NCBI GenBank assembly: GCA_021568835.1
Contig: JAKGSH010000002.1
Location: 434,001-498,000, forward strand
Reading direction: 5' to 3'
From: Streptomyces sp. Tue 6430
Lineage (GTDB): Bacteria; Actinomycetota; Actinomycetes; Streptomycetales; Streptomycetaceae
DNA: 64,000 bases
Shown: piece after piece, positions 49,909-58,604 of the stretch
Numbering within the stretch: position 1 is the first letter of the stretch
How the letters are laid out: each line of letters begins with the position of its first letter
The notes under the pieces: generated by a model
Databases searched by the model: none
What the model saw: the letters and a program-made list of their open reading frames with translations, nothing else
What the model was told of the DNA's origin: nothing
Position numbers and translations under genes: made by a program

Positions 49909-50676
49909 TCATGGAGTTGTGGTACTTGGCTCATTCCCTCGCCGTAGATCGGACAGGTTTACCCGCTTCAGAACCGGCCGAAGCACTGCACGCTCCTTAT
50001 GGCGCTCCTGCCATCGTCTCTCGAGGTCCTTATCCTCCAGCTCTATGTAGCTGACTCCGGCACCGGAGTCAGGCAGTATCCGGAAGGCGTCTACACCACC
50101 GTTGTCGGCGATGAAGTCCTCCGCCAGTTCGAGGAATGTCGGGGCCGCGTGGTCGATGTGCAGCTCGGCCGCGGACGGAATCGGCGTTCCTGTGACGGAG
50201 CAGAGCAGTGGCTGTCCGGAGCCGAGTGCCGCGTTCCGTGAGATTGCCACTTGATCGGCAACCGCGTGCCGCAGGGCGGCAAGCACCTGGGTGCGCTGGC
50301 TGAACGGCGTCAGGCAGGCGTTCCACGAGAAGTCAGCCACTTCGCCGTCGAGCCGCACGAGGCCGATCCCGACGCTTCTGCGGCCGTGGTCGGTGTGGGC
50401 GATGACGCGGAAGTGGGCTATGCCGACCCCGCGCTTGAGGTCGTATTCGGGGTGACGTTCGAGGAGGTCGCGGCAGAAGGCATCGTCGTCGGGGTCGGTG
50501 ACGTCACCACCTATGCCGTACCGCTGGACGATGCCGCGGCAGATGTTCCGGACGGCTTCCTTGGTGGGGTAGCGGGTCGCACCGATGGTGATTCCACGGG
50601 GCACGGGTATCTCCGTTCGACGCAGGTAACCGGGCATGCGTATGGCAAGGCCGTAGACACCGTACTTTCCGGTCAC
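49909..50676 (-). CDS. DUF3223-domain protein with HNH-like C-terminal region
   Basis: 255 residues. The N-terminal half fits DUF3223: ITIGATRYPTKEAVRNICRG, DDDAFCRDLLERHPEYDLKR, GVGIAHFRVIAHTDHGRRSV and LDGEVADFSWNACLTP. The C-terminal part has LLCSVTGTPIPSAAELHIDH, a single C…G…H-x-D-H pattern reminiscent of HNH nucleases, followed by TFLELAEDFI. The start may be somewhat downstream of ATG 50676. It is divergent from a helicase-nuclease operon 145 bp away and so may belong to the same system. Biochemical activity is not established. Confidence 0.7.
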   Translation of the reverse strand: MTGKYGVYGLAIRMPGYLRRTEIPVPRGITIGATRYPTKEAVRNICRGIVQRYGIGGDVTDPDDDAFCRDLLERHPEYDLKRGVGIAHFRVIAHTDHGRRSVGIGLVRLDGEVADFSWNACLTPFSQRTQVLAALRHAVADQVAISRNAALGSGQPLLCSVTGTPIPSAAELHIDHAAPTFLELAEDFIADNGGVDAFRILPDSGAGVSYIELEDKDLERRWQERHKERAVLRPVLKRVNLSDLRRGNEPSTTTP

Positions 50677-50821
50677 CTCTTCGGAACCCCAAACCTCTGT
50701 TCCCAGAGCTTTGGCAAGGTGTCAGTGCGTCCTGCCATGCTGCTCACCAGCCCAAAGCCAGTCCGGCCGAGGCCGCCTGGCAGACAGAGTGAACCGCAGG
50801 CTTACCGAGAGGGACGACGGG

Positions 50822-52306
50822 GTGGCAGTGAAGGCGACCGAGGAACAGGCGGCAGCACGAGACAGCTTTGCTGCTGGTCATGATCTTGCCTTGGTGGCAG
50901 GCGCCGGTACGGGAAAGACATCGACGCTGGTGATGATGGGTGCTGCAACCCCCCGCCGCGGCATGTACATCGCCTTCAACAGGCCCATCGCGCAGGAGGC
51001 CAAGGCCCGCTTTGGCGGCAACGTGCACTGCAGCACCTCCCACGGGCTGGCCTACCGCGCGCTCGGGAGCCGCTTCAAAGCCCGTTTGGACGCCTCACAG
51101 CACATGCCCCTGTGGCGCACCGCGCAGCTCCTCGGCATCGATCGTGACCTCGCCATCGGCGGTCGCCGGCTCAAGGCGACGACGCTGGCTCACCAGGTGA
51201 TGGAGATGGTCAAGCACTTCTGCTACTCCACCGACGAACAGGTCGCAGCGCGTCATCTGGGCACCGTCAACGGCCTCGACGACCACGGCCAGCAGTACCT
51301 TGCACGAGTCCTGTTGCCCAAGGCCCGGTGGGCATGGGACAACATCTGCTCACAGAACGGCACACTCCCTTTCAAGCACGACCACTACCTCAAGATGTGG
51401 GCGCTCACCCGGCCCCGGCTGCGCGCTGACTACATCCTGCTGGACGAGGCACAGGACACGAACCCGGTCCTCGAGGAGATCTTCCTTGCACAGGACGTCC
51501 AGCGTGTCTGCGTCGGCGACCCCTCCCAGCAGATCTACGAATGGCGTCACGCCAAGGACATCATGAGCGGGTTTCCTGGCATGCAGATGGAACTCACCCA
51601 GTCCTTCCGGTTCGGGCCGGCCATCGCGGAGGTGGCCAACCACTGGCTCCGCGCGGCCACCTCGACGATGCAGCTCACCGGCCACGCCGCCGAACCGTCC
51701 GAACTGACCGAGGTGGAGGTCCCCGACGCGGTGTTGTGCCGAGGCAACGCCGACGCCCTCGCTGAGGTCCTGCGCTTCCTGGACCAGGGCGTGCCCGTCG
51801 CCCTGGTCGGCGGAGGGAAACCCCTGCTGAACATCGCGAAGGCAGCGATCGACCTGCAGGCCGGCCGCCGCACTTCACACCACGACCTCGCGCTCTTCTC
51901 CTCCTGGGGCGAAGTGCAGGAGTACGCCGAACAGGACTCCGCCGCCGCCGACCTCAAAGCCATCGTGGAACTTGTGGACACCTACGGCCCCCAGCAGATC
52001 ATCCGCACAGTCCAACGCATGAGCCACGAAACACAGGCACGCGTCGTCGTGTCCACGGTGCACAAGGCCAAGGGCCGGGAGTGGAACCGCGTACGGATCG
52101 GAGCAGGCTTCACTCCGCCCGAGGACGACTCCCCTCGCAACGTGCACCCAGCCGCCGCCCGACTCATCTACGTAGCCGTCACCCGGGCCCGCACCCAACT
52201 CGACATCACCGGCATCAAACGGCTCCAGACCTACGCCACCGCCGCGACAGCAGACGCCACCCCGAAGGCATCGCACTGGCCCGGCTTCCGCTTACCGGAC
52301 AGCTGA
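50822..52306 (+). CDS. UvrD/FBH1-like superfamily 1 DNA helicase (second paralogue)
   Basis: 494 residues from GTG 50822, preferred over upstream in-frame starts because of the ribosome site GAGGGACGACGG and because the alignable family region starts there. Motifs: Walker A VAGAGTGKTSTL, Ia AFNRPIAQEA, Walker B ILLDEAQDTNP, motif III VGDPSQQIYEWRHAKD, motif IV LTQSFRFGP, motif V STVHKAKGREWN and motif VI LIYVAVTRARTQLD. Paralogue of 390-1859. The nuclease gene follows after 17 bp, an operon resembling a minimal RecB/AddA-like helicase-nuclease pair split over two proteins. Confidence 0.88.
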   Translation: MAVKATEEQAAARDSFAAGHDLALVAGAGTGKTSTLVMMGAATPRRGMYIAFNRPIAQEAKARFGGNVHCSTSHGLAYRALGSRFKARLDASQHMPLWRTAQLLGIDRDLAIGGRRLKATTLAHQVMEMVKHFCYSTDEQVAARHLGTVNGLDDHGQQYLARVLLPKARWAWDNICSQNGTLPFKHDHYLKMWALTRPRLRADYILLDEAQDTNPVLEEIFLAQDVQRVCVGDPSQQIYEWRHAKDIMSGFPGMQMELTQSFRFGPAIAEVANHWLRAATSTMQLTGHAAEPSELTEVEVPDAVLCRGNADALAEVLRFLDQGVPVALVGGGKPLLNIAKAAIDLQAGRRTSHHDLALFSSWGEVQEYAEQDSAAADLKAIVELVDTYGPQQIIRTVQRMSHETQARVVVSTVHKAKGREWNRVRIGAGFTPPEDDSPRNVHPAAARLIYVAVTRARTQLDITGIKRLQTYATAATADATPKASHWPGFRLPDS

Positions 52307-52323
52307 AGTACCTACGCTCCCCG

Positions 52324-53220
52324 ATGTCCACGTTCCTGGCCCGCCACCTTCCCCACCCCGAACGCATCATCGCCTCCTACCTCCAGCACATCCGCGGTCT
52401 ACCGCACCCCGTCCAGCCGCTGAACGAACGCCGCCCCGACTACGCCGCTCTCGGCCACACCATCGACTACCGGCTGCGCCTGAGTCTCGGCTCCGACCCG
52501 GGGCCCGCCGCGATCGCCGGCGTCGAACTGATCGGCAGCGACCTTCCCATCGACGGAGCACCTGCCCGCGCAGTGCGCGCCAATCTCCACATGATCGGAA
52601 CCAGCGTTCTGGGCCGCCTCCATGCGCACCTGACAGATCCTTCCCGACAACTCGACGACCACGAATTGACCAGGCTGTGCTTCGTCACAGGCTTCTTCGA
52701 AGCCGTCTACCGAAACGGCTCCTTCTCCCGCAAGCGCAACCTCCTCGCCCAGGTAGACGAGCACACCACCGTCACAGGCGTGACCAGTGCCGTGCCGAGC
52801 TACGTCCTCGACGACATCGACGAGCAGATGAAGCTCGCAGAAGAGCCCTTCGCCCCCCTGCGTAGCCTGCCGGCCCAGCAGCGCGTATGCGGGCCGATCT
52901 TCTCCGGAAGCGCTGACGTGAAGGCCGACGCAGATTTCATCACCAATGGGTACCTCATCGACTGCAAAGCCCTCACCCGCCCCCACCGCGTAGGACGAGA
53001 AGAGGTACAGCAGCTCGCTGGGTACCTCCTCCTCGACTACGACGACCGCTACGACATCCGCGAAGTCGGCTTCTACCTCGCCCGCCAAGGCGCCCTGATC
53101 CGCTGGACGGTCCCGGACTTCCTCACGAAGCTTGGCGCCCGGATCCCGCTTCCGCAGTTGCGTACGGCACTACGCGCACACCTGCGGGGCAGCCACCCCG
53201 CGCAGCAGGCCAAGTCCTAA
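52324..53220 (+). CDS. PD-(D/E)XK-type nuclease, partner of the helicase
   Basis: 298 residues from ATG 52324. The C-terminal core reads FSGSADVKADADFITNGYLI then DCKAL, that is D-x(n)-D-x-K with a following helix EEVQQLAGYLLLDYDD and strand REVGFYLARQGALIRW. This is the layout of PD-(D/E)XK enzymes of the RecB/Cas4 type without an iron-sulfur Cys set. The N-terminal 180 residues are helical. The TAA stop is formed by the target site of the following IS; removing the IS restores TCC-TAA, so the protein is unchanged. Confidence 0.72.
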   Translation: MSTFLARHLPHPERIIASYLQHIRGLPHPVQPLNERRPDYAALGHTIDYRLRLSLGSDPGPAAIAGVELIGSDLPIDGAPARAVRANLHMIGTSVLGRLHAHLTDPSRQLDDHELTRLCFVTGFFEAVYRNGSFSRKRNLLAQVDEHTTVTGVTSAVPSYVLDDIDEQMKLAEEPFAPLRSLPAQQRVCGPIFSGSADVKADADFITNGYLIDCKALTRPHRVGREEVQQLAGYLLLDYDDRYDIREVGFYLARQGALIRWTVPDFLTKLGARIPLPQLRTALRAHLRGSHPAQQAKS

Positions 53221-54083
53221 GACCGTGTCCTACATGGTCAGTTTGAGGAGGCGTTTGTAGCAGCAGAGAGCGGCTGCCAGTCCGAGAAAGGCCAGGTAGT
53301 TGCCGGGTTTTCGCTCGTAGCGGTGGTTGATTCGGCGGTAGCCGGTCAGCCAGGACATGGTGCGTTCGATGACCCACCTGCGTCGGCCGAGCCGTTCGCT
53401 GGAGTCGATGCCCTTGCGGGCGATGCGGACCCTGATGCGCTTGCCCCATAACCATCGCCGCAGGTGAGGCACGTCGTACGCCTTGTCGGCATGAAGGCGC
53501 TGGGGCTTGGAATCGGCTGCATGGGATTCGTGTCCCATGTGGAAATGGGACAGCATCGGCTTCAGGGACTGGCTGTCGTGAGTGTTGGCCGCGGAGACTC
53601 CGACGCGTAGGGGCAGTCCGTTCGCGTCGGACAGGACGTGCATCTTGGAACCGGGCTTACCCCGATCCACGGGGCTCGGACCTGTGTGTTCGCCCCCTTT
53701 TTAGCGCGCACGTGCGCGGAGTCGAGGACCGCACGGGACAAGCCGACCAAGTTCCGCTCGTCCAAGAGCTGCAGGACCTTTTGATGCAGTCGTCCCCAGA
53801 CTCCCGCACGCGACCAGATGGCGAAGCGGCGGTGCACGGTCGACTTCGACGCTCCGAAGCACGGCGGCACCGCCCGCCAGGCGCAGCCACTGACCAGCAC
53901 GTAGATGATCGCGGCGAAGACCGCCTCATCATCGATGTTCGCGACCCCGCCACCTTGCGGCCTTACCCGTGCCGGCGGGATCAACGGCCTCGCGATCTCC
54001 CACAGGCCGTCCGGAACGATCCATCCCCACCGTCCACTCCCCATAACCAGAACAACTGCCAACTGGCCATGTAGGACACGGTC
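53221..54083 (-). mobile_element. IS5-family (IS427-like) insertion sequence, diverged copy
   Basis: 863 bp, inverted ends GACCGTGTCCTACATGG, direct repeat TAA on both sides (53218-53220 and 54084-54086). Related to the copies at 1974 and 43791 but clearly diverged in sequence. Confidence 0.88.
53230..54044 (-). CDS. IS5-family transposase, -1 frameshift type
   Basis: First frame from ATG 54044 (MGSGRWGWIVPDGLWEIARP) with VLDSAHVRAKKGANTQ, then a shift at GCTAAAAAGGGGG (about 53693-53705) into the frame with SPVDRGKPGSKMHVLSDANG, LHADKAYDVPHLRRW and RRWVIERTMSWLTGYRR, ending at 53230. No internal stop. Confidence 0.86.
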
Positions 54084-54237
54084 TAAGCCGGGCGCTGGCG
54101 CCGCCGGGGCGGACTGCGCGGCGGTGGGGCCTGCCGGACGCGTTACGGCAGGCCGGTGTTCGTAGTTCGCGGCCCGCGGCCGGTGAGGTGCAGGCGGTGG
54201 AGGTCTTCGTGGAGCCAGACGTAGGCGTAGTCGATGG

Positions 54238-54336
54238 CGGGCGAGAGCCACGCCCGATCAGCGCTCCCGCCGCGGTGGGACCGGCAAACGCTGCCCGGTG
54301 TGCCACCCTCCGCGCAAGAGCCCCACCCGGCCGTGA
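54238..54336 (+). pseudogene. 3' remnant of a five-zinc-ribbon (PF14311-type) gene
   Basis: The frame ATPDQRSRRGGTGKRCPVCH then PPRKSPTRP and TGA is nearly identical to the last 30 codons of the gene at 36678-38315. The similarity continues past the stop into the 3' flank (CTCACCACGATGCCGGTCGT compared with CTCACCGTGGTGCCGGTCAT). Only this end survives beside the IS. Confidence 0.75.
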
Positions 54337-54405
54337 CCCCAACCCGCTCCTCGCGCCTTTCTCACCACGATGCCGGTCGTGCCGTGTTACCGCGGGACGA
54401 TATGG

Positions 54406-54525
54406 CGAGCTCGGAGCCACCGCCGCAGGTGGTCGTAGTCGTAGCCCTTGTCCGCATGGAGCTTGGCAGGCCTACGCCGCCGGGGACCGCGGCGGGATCG
54501 GATCGGCGGAATCCCGCACAAGAAA
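54406..54525 (-). mobile_element. Remnant of an IS5-family transposase
   Basis: Minus-strand reading contains GIPPIRSRRGPRRRRPAKLH then ADKGYDYDHLRRWLRARHI, matching the central part of the transposase at 44668-45476 (KLHADKGYDYDHLRRWLRG). No ends are left. Confidence 0.7.
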
Positions 54526-54856
54526 CCTGGACATCCGCGCCTTCGTGCTCGACTGCACCATCCGTAACCCAGCACAGCGGAACACCTAACCAGCGGATCC
54601 TTCATCACCTGGCGCACGCGGGCACGGCAGGCGTCGTCGCCCGAGCCAGTCTGGCGCGGCGCCGGGGACGACAGTGGGGAAGAAGCTGGGGAACACGCGC
54701 CGGGCCCCTGCCCGAGAGGTGCTAGGTTACGCCGACAGGGGAGCGGGGGTCTGGTTCGTGCTGATTTGCTGACACCCGTGTGCACCGTATCTCGTGTGGC
54801 CCTCCTAGCCGGCGAGTCGGCTGCTGTTGGTACAGGTCCGACCACAAGTGGGGAAC
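54526..54856. other. Intergenic region upstream of the ABC-3C operon
   Basis: 330 bp. A short frame ending at 54588 (NLDIRAFVLDCTIRNPAQRN) may be the tail of a lost gene. The promoter of the downstream operon should lie here, but no clear match was found. Confidence 0.35.
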
Positions 54857-56091
54857 GTGGCGCAAGCAGGGTCGCATTCGGCGGCAGGCCAGATGACCGG
54901 ATACCTCTACCAGTGCGAACTGGCCCTATTGGAACTCGCCGAGCGCAGCTGGGACGACATCACGGTCGAAGTCCGCATGGAAGTCCTCGACGACATCGAG
55001 TTCCTGTACCAGGACAGCCGCGACCCGTTCGTGTTGCTGCAGTCCAAACACCGTGAGCGCGCTGGACGGTTGAGCGAGACGGGCAAGGACTTCTGGCGCT
55101 CGGTCGCCTCATGGATCGACGCCCTGACTGTGCTGGGCCGGCTGTCCGACGGGACCATGCCGCTACTGCGGCTGGCCACCACCCAGGTCGCGGCCGAAGG
55201 CACCTTCCTCCACCAGCTCCGCCCCGGCCCCGGGCGGTCCGTAGACGATGCCCTGGCTGGCATGGAGGAGGTCGCGCAGGCAGCGGAACCCGGCAACACG
55301 GCGGCCGACCGTAAAAAGTTTACCGACCTCACCCCCGCGCAGCGCTACCGGCTCGTCGCCGCCATAGAGATCAACGACGCGTCGCCCCTGATGTCAGACC
55401 TCGACTCTAAGCTGGCCCGCGCACTGGGGATCAGGCCTGGCCAGCACGCCCGCGCCATCCTCGACGACATCAAGGGGTGGTGGTACGGCATGGCCGTGGA
55501 GTTGTTGGACCGAACCCGCAGCCGGGCCTCGGTGACCGCCCAGGAACTGCAGTGCCGACTGGAAGAGACTCTCGACCGGTTCACGGGGAAGAACCTTCCC
55601 ATCACCGAGACGCTGCGCCGCCTCACCCAGGCCGAGATCGCCGCCTACAAGAACCACCTGGTCGTTGCCCAGATGCAGTGGATCGGCCTGAAGGACCGCA
55701 CCATCGCCAGCCACCTGCGCGACTACCACTACGCCCGAGCCCAGCGCTCCGTATGGCTGCGCGACTTCACGATCACAGAACAAGCCCTCGGCGACTACGA
55801 GCGGCTCCTGTGGGACGAGTGGGACCACGTCTTCACCCGCCGCACCGACGAAGTCGAGGACGACACCCCGCCGCCGAACGCAAGGCCGTCGGCAAACGCG
55901 TCCTGGACGACTCCATGGACAAGGCTGCCGGCATCCCCGCCCGCCCCGGCAGCACCACCGAAAGCTGGATCGGACGCGGCACTCTCCACAGCCTCGCCGG
56001 CCGAGCCCACGCCGAGGACGACGAGTCGGTCGGCTGGCACCCCGACTATCCCGACCTGTGCCAGAACCACAACGAGCAGCCAGGCCAGTGA
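54857..56091 (+). CDS. ABC-3C system effector: DUF4297/Cap4-like dsDNA nuclease protein (one frame break)
   Basis: 411 codons after restoring one C in the run 55866-55869; the repaired end reads AAERKAVGKRVLDDSMDKAA and ends at TGA 56091. Start GTG 54857 follows GGGGA; ATG 54893 is an alternative. The N-terminal domain (AGQMTGYLYQCELALLELAE, VRMEVLDDIEFLYQD, VLLQSKHRE) has the D…(Q)-x-K pattern of DUF4297/Cap4-type nucleases. The C-terminal half is helical (ABC-3C C-terminal domain type). The next two genes are the middle component and the DUF3732 ATPase, so this is the toxic effector of the three-gene system. Confidence 0.8.
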
Positions 56092-56093
56092 CC

Positions 56094-56570
56094 ATGACCA
56101 ACCACCGCGTTCCCGAAGCCCGGGCCCTGCTCAACACCGCCTTCGGCGCCTACCTCCTGGCGACCAGCGTCCACGCCGCGACCAAGAAAGCCGGCCGCCC
56201 CCTGCCCTGGCCCAGCGCCTTCCTGGTACTGCCCCTCGTGCTGCCCACCGACACCCGCAAGGACCTGCCCACCCAGGCCGTCCACTCGATGTCGGCCTGG
56301 CTCACCGAACACCCCCAGCACCAGGCCGCATTCGCCCCGAGAGCCGCCGCCCTGACCGACTACACCCGCGCCAGCCTGCGTACCGCCGTACGCCACCACG
56401 CCATCGAGATCACCGCAGCCGGACTGAGCTGCCCCCGCACACCAAAGGCCGCCTCGCAGGCCCCGAGCGAGGAAGTCGCGGACTGCGCCCGCCGTGCCGG
56501 CCTCGTCGGCCGCTGGCTCGCCGTCGTCGAGCCCGCCCTCGCCTTCAACCTCCTCGGCGTCCGCCCCTGA
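56094..56570 (+). CDS. ABC-3C system middle component
   Basis: 158 residues from ATG 56094, 2 bp after the effector stop. All-helical (ALLNTAFGAYLLATSVHAAT, WPSAFLVLPLVLPTDTRKDL, HSMSAWLTEHPQHQAAFAPR), fitting the three-component ABC middle components whose first helix and PSAFLVLPL-type segment link effector and ATPase. No catalytic motif. The identification depends on wording plus the position between the two recognisable partners. Confidence 0.75.
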   Translation: MTNHRVPEARALLNTAFGAYLLATSVHAATKKAGRPLPWPSAFLVLPLVLPTDTRKDLPTQAVHSMSAWLTEHPQHQAAFAPRAAALTDYTRASLRTAVRHHAIEITAAGLSCPRTPKAASQAPSEEVADCARRAGLVGRWLAVVEPALAFNLLGVRP

Positions 56571-56601
56571 CCACCTCTGCCCAAGGAGCCTAGGAACCAC
56601 C

Positions 56602-58554
56602 ATGCAACTACTCGCCCTGGCCCTCTATCACCGAGACGGCCGGCCCACTCCCAGGGTCGTGCGGTTTCGTCCCGGGGCGCTCAACATCCTCACCGGCGAG
56701 TCCGAGACCGGGAAGTCAGAGATCCTCGACATCGTCGACTACTGCCTGGGCCGCAGCACCCCCAACCTGCCGGACGAACCCATCGACCGGACCGTCGGCT
56801 GGTACGCCCTCCTGGTCGCCTTCCGCGACAGCCGCATGCTCCTGGCCCGGCCCCGCCCCGCAGGTGCCTCGACCACCCAGGCCATGATCCGCACCGGCGG
56901 CGACACCCTCAACCTGCCCCGAGCCGACGAACTGACCCCGAACTCGAACGTCGCCGCACTGCGCAGCCAGCTCAGCGCCCGCCTGGGCATCGAGGACTTC
57001 CGCTTCCAGCCACCCACCGGCGCCGCCCGCCAGGCCTTTGACGTCTCCATCGCCCAGGCGGCCCTGCTGTGCTTCCAGAACCAGAACGAGATCGCCGACA
57101 AAAAGGCCCTCTTCCACCGCCAGACTGAGAACGGCATCGCCCAGACCCTCAAGGACACCCTGCCCTACTTCCTCGGAGCCGCCGGCCCTGAACAGGCCCT
57201 GCGCCGCCACCACCTCAACGAGGCCCAGCGTGCCCAGCGCGCTGCCCAGCGCAAGCTCGACGACGCCCAGCGCCACCGCGACGCCGTGGACGCCAGTGGT
57301 GTCGCCCTGCTCCGTCTCGCACAGAGCGAAGGACTCCTGGAGGAAGTCCCCCCGGCCCCCGGCCCCGAGGAGATTCGCACTCTCCTGGAGCATGCGCTCA
57401 CCGTCACGGTCTCCACCGTGGGCCCGGTGGATCTCACAGACCGACGTCAGGGCCTGACCGACGAGCGACGGCAACTGCGCGAGCAACTGCAGCAGCTCGA
57501 CGAGGCACTCGCCCTCGTGGACCGCTGGCAAAAGCAGGGAGAGGCCTTCACCGGCGAACTCCACCTGCAGCTCGGCCGCCTGCAGACCATCAACCTCCTG
57601 GGACCCGAACGCGACTACGACACTGCGCTCTGCCCGATGTGCACCCGCCCGCTGGAGGAGCCGGACGCCTCTGCCGCCGAGATCACCACACTCACCGCGC
57701 AGCTTGCGGAAGAACTCGACCAGGCCCAAGGCATCCAGCCGATCCGCGACGAGCACCGCAGATCCCTCCAAGCCGAACGGGCAGCCGTCGTCGAACGCCT
57801 CAAGGTCAACGGGGCACAACTGCGGGAACTGACAGCCAGCGACGAACGTATGCGTAACCTCCAGGACCAGCATGTGCGCATCGCCCGCATCCAAGGCCGT
57901 ATCGACCAAGCTCTTACCGCCGGAACGGGATCACCCGCCGGCAACATCGGCGAACTGCGCAACAACCTGATTCTGGCCCAGGAGAACGTCGCCACCCTTC
58001 AAGCCCTGATCGACGAGGACGACGTTGCAGCCGAGACGGAACGACGGCTCGCCGGCATCGCCGTCAACATGACCGACTGGGCCCGGCGCCTGAACCTGGG
58101 CCAGGCCGCCTCCGCGGACGAAGTCGCCATCAGCCTCAGCCAGCTCAACGTCGTCGTACGGCGCCCCCAAGGACGCCTCCCGCTCAACCGCATCGGCAGC
58201 GCCAAGAACTGGATCGGCTACCACATGGTCGCCCATCTCGCCCTGCACACCTACTTCCGGTTCCATCGCCGGCCCGTCCCCGGCTTCCTCATGCTTGACC
58301 AGCCGACCCAGGCCTTCTTCCCCGCCAAGATCAAAGACGCCACCACCGTCCAGGACGCCGACTGGAACACCGTCACCGCCTACTTCGAACTCCTCAAAGA
58401 CGTAGCCGACCTCAATGAAGGCACTCTGCAGATCATCGTGTGCGACCACGCCAACCTCACCGAAGAGCCCTGGTTCCAGGAAGCCATTGTCGAGAACTGG
58501 CGGCCGACCGAGGGCCAGCGCAACGCTCTGATCCCGAACGACTGGCTTGACTGA
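56602..58554 (+). CDS. ABC-3C system ATPase, DUF3732 (SMC/Rad50-like)
   Basis: 650 residues from ATG 56602, with AAGGAGCC upstream. Walker A LTGESETGKSEILDIVDYCL (about 31-50) is the DUF3732 form. Coiled-coil arms are broken by a CPMCTRPLEE zinc-hook-like motif (about 344). Walker B is FLMLDQPTQAFFP (about 560) with the typical DQPTQ in place of DEP, and the H-loop region is IIVCDHANL. It would sense an infection signal through nucleotide-driven dimerisation and release the nuclease effector (known for the class in outline, inferred here). Confidence 0.85.
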   Translation: MQLLALALYHRDGRPTPRVVRFRPGALNILTGESETGKSEILDIVDYCLGRSTPNLPDEPIDRTVGWYALLVAFRDSRMLLARPRPAGASTTQAMIRTGGDTLNLPRADELTPNSNVAALRSQLSARLGIEDFRFQPPTGAARQAFDVSIAQAALLCFQNQNEIADKKALFHRQTENGIAQTLKDTLPYFLGAAGPEQALRRHHLNEAQRAQRAAQRKLDDAQRHRDAVDASGVALLRLAQSEGLLEEVPPAPGPEEIRTLLEHALTVTVSTVGPVDLTDRRQGLTDERRQLREQLQQLDEALALVDRWQKQGEAFTGELHLQLGRLQTINLLGPERDYDTALCPMCTRPLEEPDASAAEITTLTAQLAEELDQAQGIQPIRDEHRRSLQAERAAVVERLKVNGAQLRELTASDERMRNLQDQHVRIARIQGRIDQALTAGTGSPAGNIGELRNNLILAQENVATLQALIDEDDVAAETERRLAGIAVNMTDWARRLNLGQAASADEVAISLSQLNVVVRRPQGRLPLNRIGSAKNWIGYHMVAHLALHTYFRFHRRPVPGFLMLDQPTQAFFPAKIKDATTVQDADWNTVTAYFELLKDVADLNEGTLQIIVCDHANLTEEPWFQEAIVENWRPTEGQRNALIPNDWLD

Positions 58555-58569
58555 TACCCGCTCACAAGG

Positions 58570-58600
58570 GGGCCCTGCTCTGCGAGCACGAGCAGGGCCC
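58570..58600 (+). terminator. Hairpin after the ABC-3C operon
   Basis: GGGCCCTGCTC pairs with GAGCAGGGCCC around a 9-base loop, 15 bp after the stop. The IS begins immediately after it. Confidence 0.82.
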
Positions 58601-58604
58601 TCTA

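Noticed and set aside
54857..58554. The operon as a Lamassu- or Wadjet-type SMC system
   Set aside because: The ATPase has the DUF3732 Walker B variant and the second gene is a small middle component, which fits ABC-3C better; no Jet or Lmu partner was seen.
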